Shown: piece by piece, positions 23,382-32,526 of the stretch
Numbering within the stretch: the stretch's first letter is position 1
Layout of the letters: each line of letters starts with the position of its first letter
NCBI GenBank assembly: GCA_046349435.1
Contig: JAXMCI010000013.1
Location: 124,001-188,000, forward strand
DNA length: 64,000 bases
Direction of reading: 5' to 3'
Origin: JAXMCI01 sp046349435
Lineage (GTDB): Bacteria; Pseudomonadota; Alphaproteobacteria; Dongiales; Dongiaceae
Notes under the pieces: generated by a model
What the model was told of the DNA's origin: nothing
Databases searched by the model: none
What the model saw: the letters and a program-made list of their open reading frames with translations, nothing else
Made by a program: the position numbers and the translations under genes

Positions 23382-24112
23382 GATACGACGATCCCCGGCT
23401 GCGCGACGAGCTCGCCGCCCAGTACGCGCTCGGCACCCTGCGCGGCCGGGCGCGGCGCCGCTTGGAGCGGCTGCTCGAGGCCGATGCCGGGCTGCGCGAG
23501 CTCACCCGCGACTGGGAGGCCCGGCTCAACGCGCTCGCCGAGCGGGCCCCGGCCGTGGCCCCGCCGCCCGGCCTCTGGCCGGCGATCGAGCGGCGCCTGC
23601 AGGCCGAGACGGCGGATTCCCAGAGGGCGCCGGCCGCGCCGCGCCCGGGGCGGGCCCGCCTGTGGGGCAGCCTCGCCTTCTGGCGCGGCCTCGGGCTGGC
23701 CGCCAGCGCCGCCGCGGCGGCGCTGGCCCTGCTGCTGCTGCGCGCGCCGGGTCCCGGGCCCGGGCTGCCGGCGCCCGACCATATCGCGGTGCTGACCGAC
23801 GCCACCGCCCGCCCGGCGCTGCTCGCCAGCATCGACGGCCGCACCGGCCGGGCGGTGCTGACCCCGCTGCAGATCGGGCCGGTCCCGGCCGACCGGGATC
23901 TCGAGCTCTGGGAGATCGGCCCGGCAGCAGCCGCGCCGCGCTCGCTCGGCCTGCTGCGCGGCACCACCATGGTCCGCCTGCCGGACCCCGCCGACCTCCA
24001 GGGCACCCAGCTGGCGGTCAGCCTGGAGCCGGCCGGCGGCTCGCCGAGCGGGGCGCCGACCGGCCCGGTGCTCTACCAGGGCGCCGTCACCTCGCTTCCC
24101 GGCGCCCCCTGA
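23378..24112 (+). CDS. Anti-sigma factor, RskA type
   Basis: A 244-residue membrane protein. The cytoplasmic N-terminal part (residues 1-100) has YALGTLRGRARRRLERLL, the anti-sigma domain start without the zinc-binding HxxxCxxC motif. One membrane segment lies near residues 108-125 (LGLAASAAAAALALLLL). The outer C-terminal part contains ELWEIGP and LAVSLEPAGGSPSGAPTGPVLYQG, typical of the RskA/anti-sigma-K C-terminal domain. It holds the sigma factor encoded upstream until a signal, probably proteolysis, frees it. Confidence 0.92.
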   Translation: MRYDDPRLRDELAAQYALGTLRGRARRRLERLLEADAGLRELTRDWEARLNALAERAPAVAPPPGLWPAIERRLQAETADSQRAPAAPRPGRARLWGSLAFWRGLGLAASAAAAALALLLLRAPGPGPGLPAPDHIAVLTDATARPALLASIDGRTGRAVLTPLQIGPVPADRDLELWEIGPAAAAPRSLGLLRGTTMVRLPDPADLQGTQLAVSLEPAGGSPSGAPTGPVLYQGAVTSLPGAP

Positions 24113-24279
24113 GCTTCGCCTCATGGATCAACCAAGCTGAGCAATCATCACGACAAAATCACTGGACGGGCGCTGCGCCAAGACTTGTCGCAGCGTTAAG
24201 TTCGGCGTAAGAATTCAAGATGGGGCAAAGTTCTGCGTCGCGGGGCGCGGCGTGGGGCGGCAGCGCGAAGGGGATCATC

Positions 24280-27200
24280 ATGGGTCAGGTTGCAGGTAGC
24301 CGGCTTCGGTCGCGTCTTCTCGTCGGGGCGGCGGCTCTGGCCATCGGCGCGCCGATTTCGGAGCGTGCCGTGGCGCAGGAGGCCAAGTGGCAGCCCTGGC
24401 TGGGCGCCGGCGGTGCCATCGGCACCGAGCAGAGCTTCGGCCAGGTCGACATGTTCATCCCGGTCTGGCAGGACCAGACCTCGCTGCTGTTCGGCGACCT
24501 GCGCGGCACCTTCACCAGCTCGCCGACCCAGGAAGGCAATTTCGGCCTGGGCTACCGCACCCAGATCGACTCCGACTGGATCATCGGCGGCTACGGCTTC
24601 ATCGACATCCAGAACAGCCAGAACGACAACCTGTTCTACCAGGGCTCGCTCGGCGCCGAGGCGATGACGGTCGACTGGGACTTCCGGATCAACGGCTACA
24701 TCCCCTTCAACGCCGGCGGCCAGAACGTCGGCGACAGCAACGGCGGCATCCACACCTCGGGCAACAACATCGGCGTCACCCACCGCGAGGAGAAGCCGCT
24801 CTACGGCTTCGACGGCGAGGTCGGCTGGCGGCTGCCGATCTTCCCGGCCGACGGCGACATGGACGTGCGCGCGTTCATCGGCGGCTACTACTTCGCGAAC
24901 AGCGATGTCGACACCGTCGCCGGGCCCCGCGGCCGGCTCGAGGTCCGGCTCTACGACCTCGACTTCCTGGGCGTCCAGTCGCGGCTGACCGTCGACGGCG
25001 AGGTGCAGTGGGACAGCCCGCGCGGCACCCAGGCCTTCGGCGGGCTCGAGCTGCGCATCCCGCTCGGCGTGGTCACCGGGACGCCCGGCCCGAAGCTGTC
25101 GGCGCTCGACCGGCGCATGGTCGACCGCGTGCAGCGCGACGTCAACATCGTCATCCAGAAATACGACAGCGACCCGGAAGACCTGATCGTCGACGGCCTG
25201 ACGGTGAAGACCCACACCATCGTCTACGCCCAGGCCGGTGCCAACGGCAACGGCACCAAGGACAACCCGGCCAGCCTCGAGGACGCGCCGACGATCGCCG
25301 CCGCCAAGGGCCAGAACGCGATCATCGTGGTGCGGGGCGACAGCGGCGATCTCGTCGCCGGCACCGACTTCACCCAGGGGGTGCAGCTGCTGCCCGGCCA
25401 GGTGCTGGTGGGCGGTCACGCCAAGGTCGCCGTGCATTCCGCCGATGGCGACGTCTCGGCCACCTTCAAGGCGCCGGGCAAGCAGGCGACCCTGGTCGGC
25501 ACGACCTCGTCGGCCAACATGATCAACCTCGCCACCGAGGCGCAGAACGGCGTCTTCGGCCTCAACCTCAACGGCGCCTTCTACAACGGCGTCTTCGGGC
25601 TCAACAACGAGCGGGTGGTGATCAACTCGAACACGATCACCGGCGCCAAGAACGACGGCGTCTACCTGTTCCACAACGGGGCGACGCCGGTCACCAGCTC
25701 CTTCGTCTGGATCGAGCGGAACACGGTGACGGGGAACGGCGGCGACGGCATCGACGTGACCAACGTCGTAACCGAAGGCGTCGCCATCACCCAGACGGTG
25801 CAGATCGAGGAGAACACCGCCGACGGCAACTTCTTCGACGGCATCATCGTCTACAATCGCGCCGTCTCCTCGGGCTCGGTGATCAGCCAGACCGCGATCA
25901 TCAACGACAACGTCGCCCGCGGGAACGGCTATGCCGGCATCGCCCCGGTCAACGGCGCGAGCAGCTTCGGCAGCGTCGTGCAGAACCTGCTGATGGATCC
26001 GAACACGGTCGCCTACAACGGCCAGGTCGGCACCTTCGCGGCCGGCATCTTCGCCTTCAACTTCGCCTATTCCGGCGGCGCCATCACCCAGGCCGCGACG
26101 ATCTCCGACAACGTCGCGCTCGGCAACACCGGCGCCGGCATCCTGATCGGCAACCAGGGCGACCGCGGCGGCGTCGTGAGCCAGACCGTGGCCGTCGACG
26201 GCAACGACGCGCGCGGCAACGTCTATGCCGGCATCGACCTGGCCAACTTCGCCAGCGGCGGCGGCTCGGTCACCCAGGTCGCCTCGCTGACCGACAACGT
26301 CGTCAACTACAACGGCCGGCTGCCGCCGGGCATCCAGGGCAGCGGCCTGTTCCTCGGCCACCTCGTCGCGACCGGCGGCGTGATCAACCAGACGGTCTCG
26401 GTCAACGGCATCACGGCGAACAACAACGCCGGCAACGGCATCGCCGTCGCCAACACCGGCTACGGCAGCGGCGCCGCGATCAGCCAGAGCGTCTTCATCA
26501 GCGGCGCCGTGGCGCGCTACAACAGCAACGGCATCCTGGTCCAGAACCGGTTCAACGAAAGCGACGATTCGGGCGCGAGCCTCAGCCAGGTCGTGGCGAT
26601 CACCGGCAGCCAGATCACCGCCAACTACTATGCCGGCATCGCCGTGTCGGGCGAGTTCAGCAACGGCACCAACTTCACCCAGTCGCTGGCCATCACCGGC
26701 AACCTGATCGCCGGCAACGACTTCGGCGGCGTGATGATCTCCAACGCGGTGGTCAACACCATCAGCGGCGGAACCGCCCAGCTGTCGCAGGCGATCGCCA
26801 TCGACAGCAACACGATCGCCTACAACGGCGGCATCTTCAACGCCACCAGCGGCAGCGCCGGCATCACCGGCTACGTCTCCGGCGGCGGCATCCAGATCGT
26901 GCTCGAGGCCGACAACTTCGCAAGCAGCGGGAACGTCAACCTCAACAGCTCGATCGGCATCACCAACAACCTGATCCGCAACAACTTCGCGGTCGGCGAG
27001 TACACCGGCAGCTCGAGCAGCGGCACCTTCACCTTCGGCACCAACCTGCTGGTCGAGCGCACCGGCTTCAACGACGCCAACGACGGCACCGTCAACATCA
27101 ACGGCAACGCGCTCACGATCGCCAACAACACGATCGTCAACCATGTCTATGGCAGCAGCGCCAGCACGCAGTTCTTCGACGTCATGCTGGTCGACGGGGC

Positions 27201-28905
27201 GGTCAACGGCACCAGCAGCAACCCGATCACCGGCGGCACCGTCAACCTCGTCAACAACGTGACGCTGATCCAGGGCAACGTGCTGGAGAACAGCGTCGTC
27301 AGCGTCGGGCAGACCGGGATCAACCTCGCGTCGAGCGGTGGCGCGGTCAACCTGACGGGCAACGCCCTCACGGTGCAGGGCAATACGTTCAATGACGGCG
27401 GCCTGGTCGTCTCCAGCTCCGCCGTCAACTACGCCTCCACGGGCGGCGTCGTCACGCTGCAGAACAACAACACCACCATCCAGGCAAACTTCCTGACCGA
27501 CAGCCCGATCGTCGTTGAAAGCTCGGTCGGCAACTTCGCCTCGAGCGGCGGCGTCGCCCAGGCGCTCGGCAACACGCTGGTGATCCAGGACAACACGCTC
27601 AGCGAGGCGCCGATCCTGGTGCTCGACTTCACGGTCAACGGCAGCGACGGCAACACCACGGGCGGCGTGGCCTCGGCCAGCGGCAACAACACGCAGATCC
27701 TCGGCAATTCCGGCTATGGCGGCGTCATCGTCCTCAGCACCGGGAGCAATGGCGCGACCAGCGGCGGCGCGGTGGCCGTCGTCAACAACAACTTCACCAT
27801 CGACTCGAACTACCTCGGCGGCACCTCGATCGGTATCCTGGTCTTCGACGGGATTTCGCAGGAATCGGGCACCGGCGGCACCATCACGCTCGACAACGAC
27901 TTCCAGATCACGAACAACCACGTCACCGGCGGCTTCTACAGCTCGGGCGGGATCAGCGCCAACGGAGCGATCCTCTTCTCGAGCATCCTCGAGAACAACA
28001 ACACCTCGGGCGTGGGCGTCGCGTCCGACAGCGCCAGCATCGCCGGCAACAGCGTCGCTACGATCTTCGCGATCGCCGGCGCGGTGAACGGAACCTCCAG
28101 CAGCGGGTCCGGCAGCAGCGGCGCCGTCAGCATGACCAACACGCTGACCATCGACGGCAATTCCCTGTCGGACGGGGGGATCTTCGCCGCGACGTTCGTC
28201 GGCAACTCCGGGCCGAACGGCACGGCGCGCGCAACCAATGTCACCTCGATCGAGGACAACACGGTCAGCTCGGGCGGCCTCATCGTCCTCAACACTGCGA
28301 GCAACAGCGCCTCGGGCGGCGTCGTCAGCATGGGCAACACCCTCAACATCAACCGCAACCTGATCAGCGACGACACCTTCGGGCTGGTCGTGGAGGAGGG
28401 TGCGGAGAACCGCAGCGGCAGCGCCAGCCTGTCGAGCACGCTGAACATCATCGGCAACACGGTCACCAACGAGTCTCTCGGCATCCTGATCGGTGTCGCC
28501 GCGGAGTCGGCCAGCGTGTCGCAGAACGGCGTGATGACCGGCAACACCGTCACCGGCACCACCGGCATCCCCGTCTACTCGAGCTCCGCCTTCGCCATTG
28601 GAGCCGTCAACTTCTCGGCCGAGGAATCCAGCGGAGGCACTGTTTCGCAGGGCTTCGTGCTCACCAACAACCTGATCACCGAGAATTCCGCCAACGGCAT
28701 CTTCACGCTCGCCAGCAGCGCCGGCGCCACGCAGTCGATCTCGCTGGCCGGCGGCAACGTGGTGACCAACAACACCGATTTCGGTCTGTACCTGGTCAAC
28801 GCAGGCAGCCTCGCCACGGTGACGTTCCGGACGGATGCGACGAACCTGACCGGCAATGGCAGCGGCCCGCTGCAGACCTCCGGCACGGTGACCGTGGTCC
28901 CCTAG
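24280..28905 (+). CDS. Giant inverse autotransporter with a beta-helix passenger
   Basis: A 1541-residue outer-surface protein. Signal peptide to about residue 33 (AVAQ-E). Residues 40-290 look like an intimin/invasin-type beta-barrel: alternating Gly/aromatic strands such as GLGYRTQIDSDWIIGGYGF, DFRINGYIPF and GWRLPIFPADGDMDVRAFIGG. A linker with YAQAGANGNGTKDNPASL at about 325 opens a right-handed parallel beta-helix of some 1200 residues, with rungs rich in Asn, Gly, Ser and Thr (ITGNxI and GGxVSQ patterns). The passenger is therefore C-terminal, the inverse of classical autotransporters. It has no Ig-like domains. ATG 24280 is chosen over 24220 because AAGGGG precedes it. Adhesion or glycan binding is an inference. 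Confidence 0.85.
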   Translation: MGQVAGSRLRSRLLVGAAALAIGAPISERAVAQEAKWQPWLGAGGAIGTEQSFGQVDMFIPVWQDQTSLLFGDLRGTFTSSPTQEGNFGLGYRTQIDSDWIIGGYGFIDIQNSQNDNLFYQGSLGAEAMTVDWDFRINGYIPFNAGGQNVGDSNGGIHTSGNNIGVTHREEKPLYGFDGEVGWRLPIFPADGDMDVRAFIGGYYFANSDVDTVAGPRGRLEVRLYDLDFLGVQSRLTVDGEVQWDSPRGTQAFGGLELRIPLGVVTGTPGPKLSALDRRMVDRVQRDVNIVIQKYDSDPEDLIVDGLTVKTHTIVYAQAGANGNGTKDNPASLEDAPTIAAAKGQNAIIVVRGDSGDLVAGTDFTQGVQLLPGQVLVGGHAKVAVHSADGDVSATFKAPGKQATLVGTTSSANMINLATEAQNGVFGLNLNGAFYNGVFGLNNERVVINSNTITGAKNDGVYLFHNGATPVTSSFVWIERNTVTGNGGDGIDVTNVVTEGVAITQTVQIEENTADGNFFDGIIVYNRAVSSGSVISQTAIINDNVARGNGYAGIAPVNGASSFGSVVQNLLMDPNTVAYNGQVGTFAAGIFAFNFAYSGGAITQAATISDNVALGNTGAGILIGNQGDRGGVVSQTVAVDGNDARGNVYAGIDLANFASGGGSVTQVASLTDNVVNYNGRLPPGIQGSGLFLGHLVATGGVINQTVSVNGITANNNAGNGIAVANTGYGSGAAISQSVFISGAVARYNSNGILVQNRFNESDDSGASLSQVVAITGSQITANYYAGIAVSGEFSNGTNFTQSLAITGNLIAGNDFGGVMISNAVVNTISGGTAQLSQAIAIDSNTIAYNGGIFNATSGSAGITGYVSGGGIQIVLEADNFASSGNVNLNSSIGITNNLIRNNFAVGEYTGSSSSGTFTFGTNLLVERTGFNDANDGTVNINGNALTIANNTIVNHVYGSSASTQFFDVMLVDGAVNGTSSNPITGGTVNLVNNVTLIQGNVLENSVVSVGQTGINLASSGGAVNLTGNALTVQGNTFNDGGLVVSSSAVNYASTGGVVTLQNNNTTIQANFLTDSPIVVESSVGNFASSGGVAQALGNTLVIQDNTLSEAPILVLDFTVNGSDGNTTGGVASASGNNTQILGNSGYGGVIVLSTGSNGATSGGAVAVVNNNFTIDSNYLGGTSIGILVFDGISQESGTGGTITLDNDFQITNNHVTGGFYSSGGISANGAILFSSILENNNTSGVGVASDSASIAGNSVATIFAIAGAVNGTSSSGSGSSGAVSMTNTLTIDGNSLSDGGIFAATFVGNSGPNGTARATNVTSIEDNTVSSGGLIVLNTASNSASGGVVSMGNTLNINRNLISDDTFGLVVEEGAENRSGSASLSSTLNIIGNTVTNESLGILIGVAAESASVSQNGVMTGNTVTGTTGIPVYSSSAFAIGAVNFSAEESSGGTVSQGFVLTNNLITENSANGIFTLASSAGATQSISLAGGNVVTNNTDFGLYLVNAGSLATVTFRTDATNLTGNGSGPLQTSGTVTVVP

Positions 28906-28932
28906 TCGCCGAGGACAATTCCGTCGCGCGGC

Positions 28933-28968
28933 GGCGCGGCCCGGCAACGGGCCGCGCCGTTTCGTTTC
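28933..28968 (+). terminator. Rho-independent terminator of the surface-protein gene
   Basis: A perfect 11-bp stem (GGCGCGGCCCG and its complement) with a GCAA loop at 28933-28958, followed by GTTTCGTTTC. It lies 28 bases after the stop codon. It is also close to the convergent P450 gene. Confidence 0.85.
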
Positions 28969-30322
28969 AGGGGGCTCGGAGCCGCTCCGGCGTCATCCAG
29001 AGGCCGCGCCGCGGGTGGAGATGGCCGAGCGAGGCGGGCTCCACCGCGCGGTCCGGCAGCAGCCGCGGCCGGAAGCGGCGCAGCAGGGTGGCCGCGACGG
29101 CCGCGATCTCCAGGGTCGCCAGCCCGGCACCGATGCAGACGCGCGGGCCGGCCCCGAACGGGATGTAGGCGAAGCGGTCGACGGCCGGCGCGCCGGCCGC
29201 GAACCGCGCCGGGTCGAACCGCTCCGGGTCCTGCCACAGGCGCCGATGGCGGTGCAGCAGCCAGGGCACCACCGCGACATGCGAGCCGGCCGGCACCCGT
29301 ACCCCCGCCACCTCGTCCTCGTCCTGGGCGAGCCGGCCGAGCACCGGCACGCTGGGATAGAGCCGCAGCGTCTCGTCGATCGCCGCGCGCAGCCGCGGCA
29401 GCCGCGCCAGGTCGGCGGCGGCGGCCGGCCGGTCGCCCAGTTCCGTGCGCAGCTCGTCGACGACGCCGTCGCGGACCGCCGGGTGGAGGTCGAGCAGGTA
29501 GAAAAGCCAGGTCAGCGCCATCGCCGTGGTGACGTGCCCGGCCAGCAGCAGCGTGACCAGATGGTCCTGGCGCTCGGCCGCGGTCAGGCCGCGCTGCGTC
29601 TGCTCGCGCTGCGCCTGGTCGAGCAGCCCGAGCAGGCTGCCGTCGGCGGCGGCACCCGACATGTCGGCGATGGCGCGGCGCAGCGGCCCGGTGGTGAGCC
29701 GCGCGGCGCGGCGCCCGAGCCGCCGGCCGGCTGCGTCGGGCAATCCCAGCAGCACCAGCCCCTCGACCGCCATGCTGGCCAGCCCGTAGCGGTCGTTGGC
29801 GCGGGTCACCGCGTCGAGCCGCCGGCCGGGGATGCCGAACAGGGTCTCGGCGATGATCTCCAGCGTCAGCCGGGTCATCTCCCGCGCCATGTCGAGCGGC
29901 CGGCCGGCGGGCCGTGCCGCCCAGTCCGCCGCCAGCCGCTCGGCGGCGGCGACGAAGCCGGGCACGAAGCGGTCGAGCAGCGCCGGGCGGAAGGCCGGCG
30001 CCGCCAGCCGGCGCAGCCTCTGCCAGGCCGCGCCGTCGGTGGTCAGCAGCGACTGGCCCATCAGCGGCTCCAGCCAGCGGCGCTGCTTGGGCGGCCTCAG
30101 ATAGTTCGCGGCATTGGCCTGCAGCACGTGCCGCACCCCGGCCGGGTCGTTGACCAGCAGCCATTGCCGCCCGCCGAACTGGCGCGCCAGCATCGGCGCC
30201 TCGTAGGCCTCGCGCGGATAGACCGCGATCGAGTTGGCGAGGCGCAGCGGGTGGAGCAGCCGGTCGCGCCGGCCGGGCCAGTCCTCCGGCGGGATCGGCG
30301 CGGCGGGCCGGGGCCGGTCCAT
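28967..30322 (-). CDS. Cytochrome P450, downstream copy
   Basis: A 451-residue heme monooxygenase. Marks in order: I-helix oxygen-binding AGHVTTA, the K-helix ExxR (ETLR), PERFDPARF, and the heme loop FGAGPRVCIG with the Cys ligand. The length and lack of a membrane anchor fit soluble bacterial P450s. It starts six bases after the end of a second P450 gene and is similar to it throughout (both open with PP.DWP..RDRLL-like segments), so the pair is a tandem duplication. No ferredoxin or reductase gene is adjacent. Substrate unknown. Confidence 0.95.
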   Translation of the reverse strand: MDRPRPAAPIPPEDWPGRRDRLLHPLRLANSIAVYPREAYEAPMLARQFGGRQWLLVNDPAGVRHVLQANAANYLRPPKQRRWLEPLMGQSLLTTDGAAWQRLRRLAAPAFRPALLDRFVPGFVAAAERLAADWAARPAGRPLDMAREMTRLTLEIIAETLFGIPGRRLDAVTRANDRYGLASMAVEGLVLLGLPDAAGRRLGRRAARLTTGPLRRAIADMSGAAADGSLLGLLDQAQREQTQRGLTAAERQDHLVTLLLAGHVTTAMALTWLFYLLDLHPAVRDGVVDELRTELGDRPAAAADLARLPRLRAAIDETLRLYPSVPVLGRLAQDEDEVAGVRVPAGSHVAVVPWLLHRHRRLWQDPERFDPARFAAGAPAVDRFAYIPFGAGPRVCIGAGLATLEIAAVAATLLRRFRPRLLPDRAVEPASLGHLHPRRGLWMTPERLRAP

Positions 30323-30328
30323 CGCTGC

Positions 30329-31687
30329 TCAGCGCCGCTCGATCAGCATCGGCAGGCCGCCGCGCGGCTGCAGATGGCCGCGCGCCACCACCTCGACCGC
30401 CTGGCCGGGCGGCAGCACCGGCGCGAAGCGGCGGCCGAGCACCGCCAGCACCGTGAGCATCTCCGACATGGCGAAGCTGGCGCCGACGCAGACCCGTGGG
30501 CCGCCGCCGAACGGGATGTGGGCGAAGCGCGGGATCGCCTCGCGCCGCTCCGGCGCGAAGCGCTCGGGATCGAACAGCTCGGGCTGGGCCCAGAGGCGGC
30601 GGTGCCGCTGCACCAGCCAGGGCGACACCGTCACCCGCGCCCCGGCCGGGATGGCAAGCCCGCAGACCCGGTCGGCGGCCAGCGCCTCGTGGCCGATCGC
30701 CGGGATCACCGGATAGAGCCGCAGCGTCTCCTCGATCACCATCCGGCAATAGGCCAGCCGCTCCAGGTCCGCCGCCTCGGGGGCACGGCCCTGGAGCACC
30801 GCGGCGAGCTCCGCCTCGACCCGCGTCCGCACCGCCGGCGCCAGGGCCAGCAGGTACCAGAGGAAGCAGAGCGTCATCGCGGTGGTGGCGTGCCCGGCCA
30901 TCAGCACGGTGGCGATCAGGTCCTCGACCTCGCGGGCCGACATGGCGGGCCGGCCGGGCTCGGCCGCGCGGGCCCGCATCAGCAGCCCGAGCAGCCCCTG
31001 CGGCTCGCCCTCGAGCAGGCCCGCCACCAGCCGGCGCAGCGGCCGCCCGGCGCGGCGCGCGAAGCGGCGGTTGAGCGGCGGCCCGAGCCGCTCCGGCAGG
31101 CCGGCGCCGATCAGCATCTCGACCAGCCCGGCCGCGGCCAGGTAGCGCCGGGCGCCGTCCAGCACCGCGTCGAGCCCCGCCATCTCGGCGCCGAACATGG
31201 TGCGCCCGATCAGCCGCAGGGTGAGCAGCTGCATCTCGTCGGCCATGTCGACCGGCCGGCCGGCGGCGGCGAAGCGCTCCCAGCGCGCGGCCCAGAGCGC
31301 CGCCTCGGCGGCGAACATCGGCACGAACCCGGCGACGTTGGCGACGCGGAAGGCCGGCGCGATGGCGCGGCGCTGGCGCTGCCACTCCTCGCCGTCGGCG
31401 GTGATCACGGAGTGGCCGAGCAAGGGCGTCAGCATGCGCCGCACCTTGGGCGCCTTGACGTAGTTCGGCTGGTTGGCCTGCAGCACGTGGCCGACCCCTT
31501 CGGGGTCGTTCACCAGGAAGTGCGGCCGGCCGCCGAAGCGGCGCTCGACGATCGGCCGCTCATAGACCTCCGCGGGATAGAGCGCGATGGTGTTGAAGAG
31601 CCGCCAGGGCCGCAGCAGCCGGTCGGCGCCGCTCGGCCAGTCCGCCGGCGGCACCGGGGCGGCCGGCCGGATCGGCGCCGCGGCCAT
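30329..31687 (-). CDS. Cytochrome P450, upstream copy
   Basis: A 452-residue heme monooxygenase with I-helix AGHATTA, ETLRLYPVIP (ExxR), PERFAPERR and heme loop FGGGPRVCVG. It is a diverged paralog of the next P450 gene and is separated from it by six bases. The start codon lies in the last unit of a 17-bp tandem repeat that also spans the end of the acetyltransferase gene upstream. The three genes therefore look like one unit, perhaps for making or tailoring an acylated small molecule or glycan. Confidence 0.95.
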   Translation of the reverse strand: MAAAPIRPAAPVPPADWPSGADRLLRPWRLFNTIALYPAEVYERPIVERRFGGRPHFLVNDPEGVGHVLQANQPNYVKAPKVRRMLTPLLGHSVITADGEEWQRQRRAIAPAFRVANVAGFVPMFAAEAALWAARWERFAAAGRPVDMADEMQLLTLRLIGRTMFGAEMAGLDAVLDGARRYLAAAGLVEMLIGAGLPERLGPPLNRRFARRAGRPLRRLVAGLLEGEPQGLLGLLMRARAAEPGRPAMSAREVEDLIATVLMAGHATTAMTLCFLWYLLALAPAVRTRVEAELAAVLQGRAPEAADLERLAYCRMVIEETLRLYPVIPAIGHEALAADRVCGLAIPAGARVTVSPWLVQRHRRLWAQPELFDPERFAPERREAIPRFAHIPFGGGPRVCVGASFAMSEMLTVLAVLGRRFAPVLPPGQAVEVVARGHLQPRGGLPMLIERR

Positions 31688-31743
31688 CAGGAACGCCGGC
31701 CCATCAGGAAGGCCGGGCCATCAGGAGCGTCGACCCATCACGA
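31684..31743. repeat. Four 17-bp tandem units at a stop/start junction
   Basis: The word CCATCAGGA recurs exactly 17 bases apart at 31684, 31701, 31718 and (as CCATCACGA) 31735. On the minus strand each gives TGATGG, an overlapping stop and start. The first unit read holds the acetyltransferase stop, the last the P450 start, so a coupled TGATG junction seems to have been multiplied. Confidence 0.9.
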
Positions 31744-32364
31744 CCGACGGACCGTGCGGGCCGGGGTGCCGTGGGCGAGCACGCCGTCCGGCAGGTCGTT
31801 CATCACCGTCGCGCCGGCGGCGACGCTGACCCCGGCGCCGATGGCGATGCCCTGCATCACCCGGGCGCCGGCGCCGAGCACCGTGCCGGGGCCGAGCCGC
31901 GCCGCGCCGCCGAGGCCGGCATAGGGCAGCAGCGAGCAGAGGTCGCCGATCACCGAATCATGGCCCGCCCCGGCGAAGCAGGCGAGGTAGACATGGTCGC
32001 CGAGCCGCACGTCGCCCGCCGCCACTGCGAAGGGCGCGACGACGCAGCCCTGGCCCAGCCGGGCATGCGGCGAGACCGCGGCGCGGCGGTCGACGAAGCC
32101 CTGCCAGCGGAAGCCGAACCGGGCATACATGTCGAGCACCGTGCGCTTGGCCTCGGGCATGCCGATGGCGAGCAGCGCATCGCGGCAGGAGAGGTCGTAG
32201 GCGTCCGGGGCGACGACGTCGTAGCCCAGCACCGTGGGCTCGGCGACCTCGTCGAGCAGGCAGAGGATGCGGTACCCGCCATCCTCCTCGAGATAGCCGA
32301 TCAGGTCCTTGGCCTGGCCGCGCGCGCCGACCAGCACGATCTCCTTGCGCGCGCGGACCGTCAC
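31738..32364 (-). CDS. Sugar O- or N-acetyltransferase, NeuD/PglD type
   Basis: A 208-residue enzyme. The N-terminal part (IVLVGARGQAKDLIGYLEE) is the Rossmann-like domain of NeuD/PglD, and from residue 100 there is a left-handed beta-helix of hexapeptide repeats (AAVSPHARLGQGCVVAPFA, GAGARVMQGIAIGAGVSVAAGATV) ending in GTPARTV. Such enzymes acetylate sialic-acid-like or bacillosamine-type sugars. I chose the GTG at 32364 just after GAGGAG; a GTG at 32388 is possible. It is divergent from the OGT-like and DegT-like genes, which suits a shared sugar pathway. Confidence 0.85.
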   Translation of the reverse strand: MTVRARKEIVLVGARGQAKDLIGYLEEDGGYRILCLLDEVAEPTVLGYDVVAPDAYDLSCRDALLAIGMPEAKRTVLDMYARFGFRWQGFVDRRAAVSPHARLGQGCVVAPFAVAAGDVRLGDHVYLACFAGAGHDSVIGDLCSLLPYAGLGGAARLGPGTVLGAGARVMQGIAIGAGVSVAAGATVMNDLPDGVLAHGTPARTVRRS

Positions 32365-32526
32365 TTCTCCTCGCCCCCCGGGCTGCACGGGGGCCGATGC
32401 CCCGCGCGGGCGAGATTACACGAGCGGGCGCGCGGCTGGCGACGGCGATCGGGCCGGCATGCGGGGATGGCCCAGGGACGGTGCCGGCTGCTGACGGGAC
32501 AGGACCGATTTGCTAAGGTCCCGCCG

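Noticed and set aside
24220..24279. Upstream ATG adding 20 residues to the inverse autotransporter
   Set aside because: The added residues interrupt the signal-peptide layout, and the ATG at 24280 has a better ribosome site.
24196..28947. Very long open frame on the minus strand opposite the surface-protein gene
   Set aside because: It mirrors the codons of the plus-strand gene, is rich in Asp/Val/Arg/Ala as antisense frames of GC-rich genes are, and has no recognisable motif.
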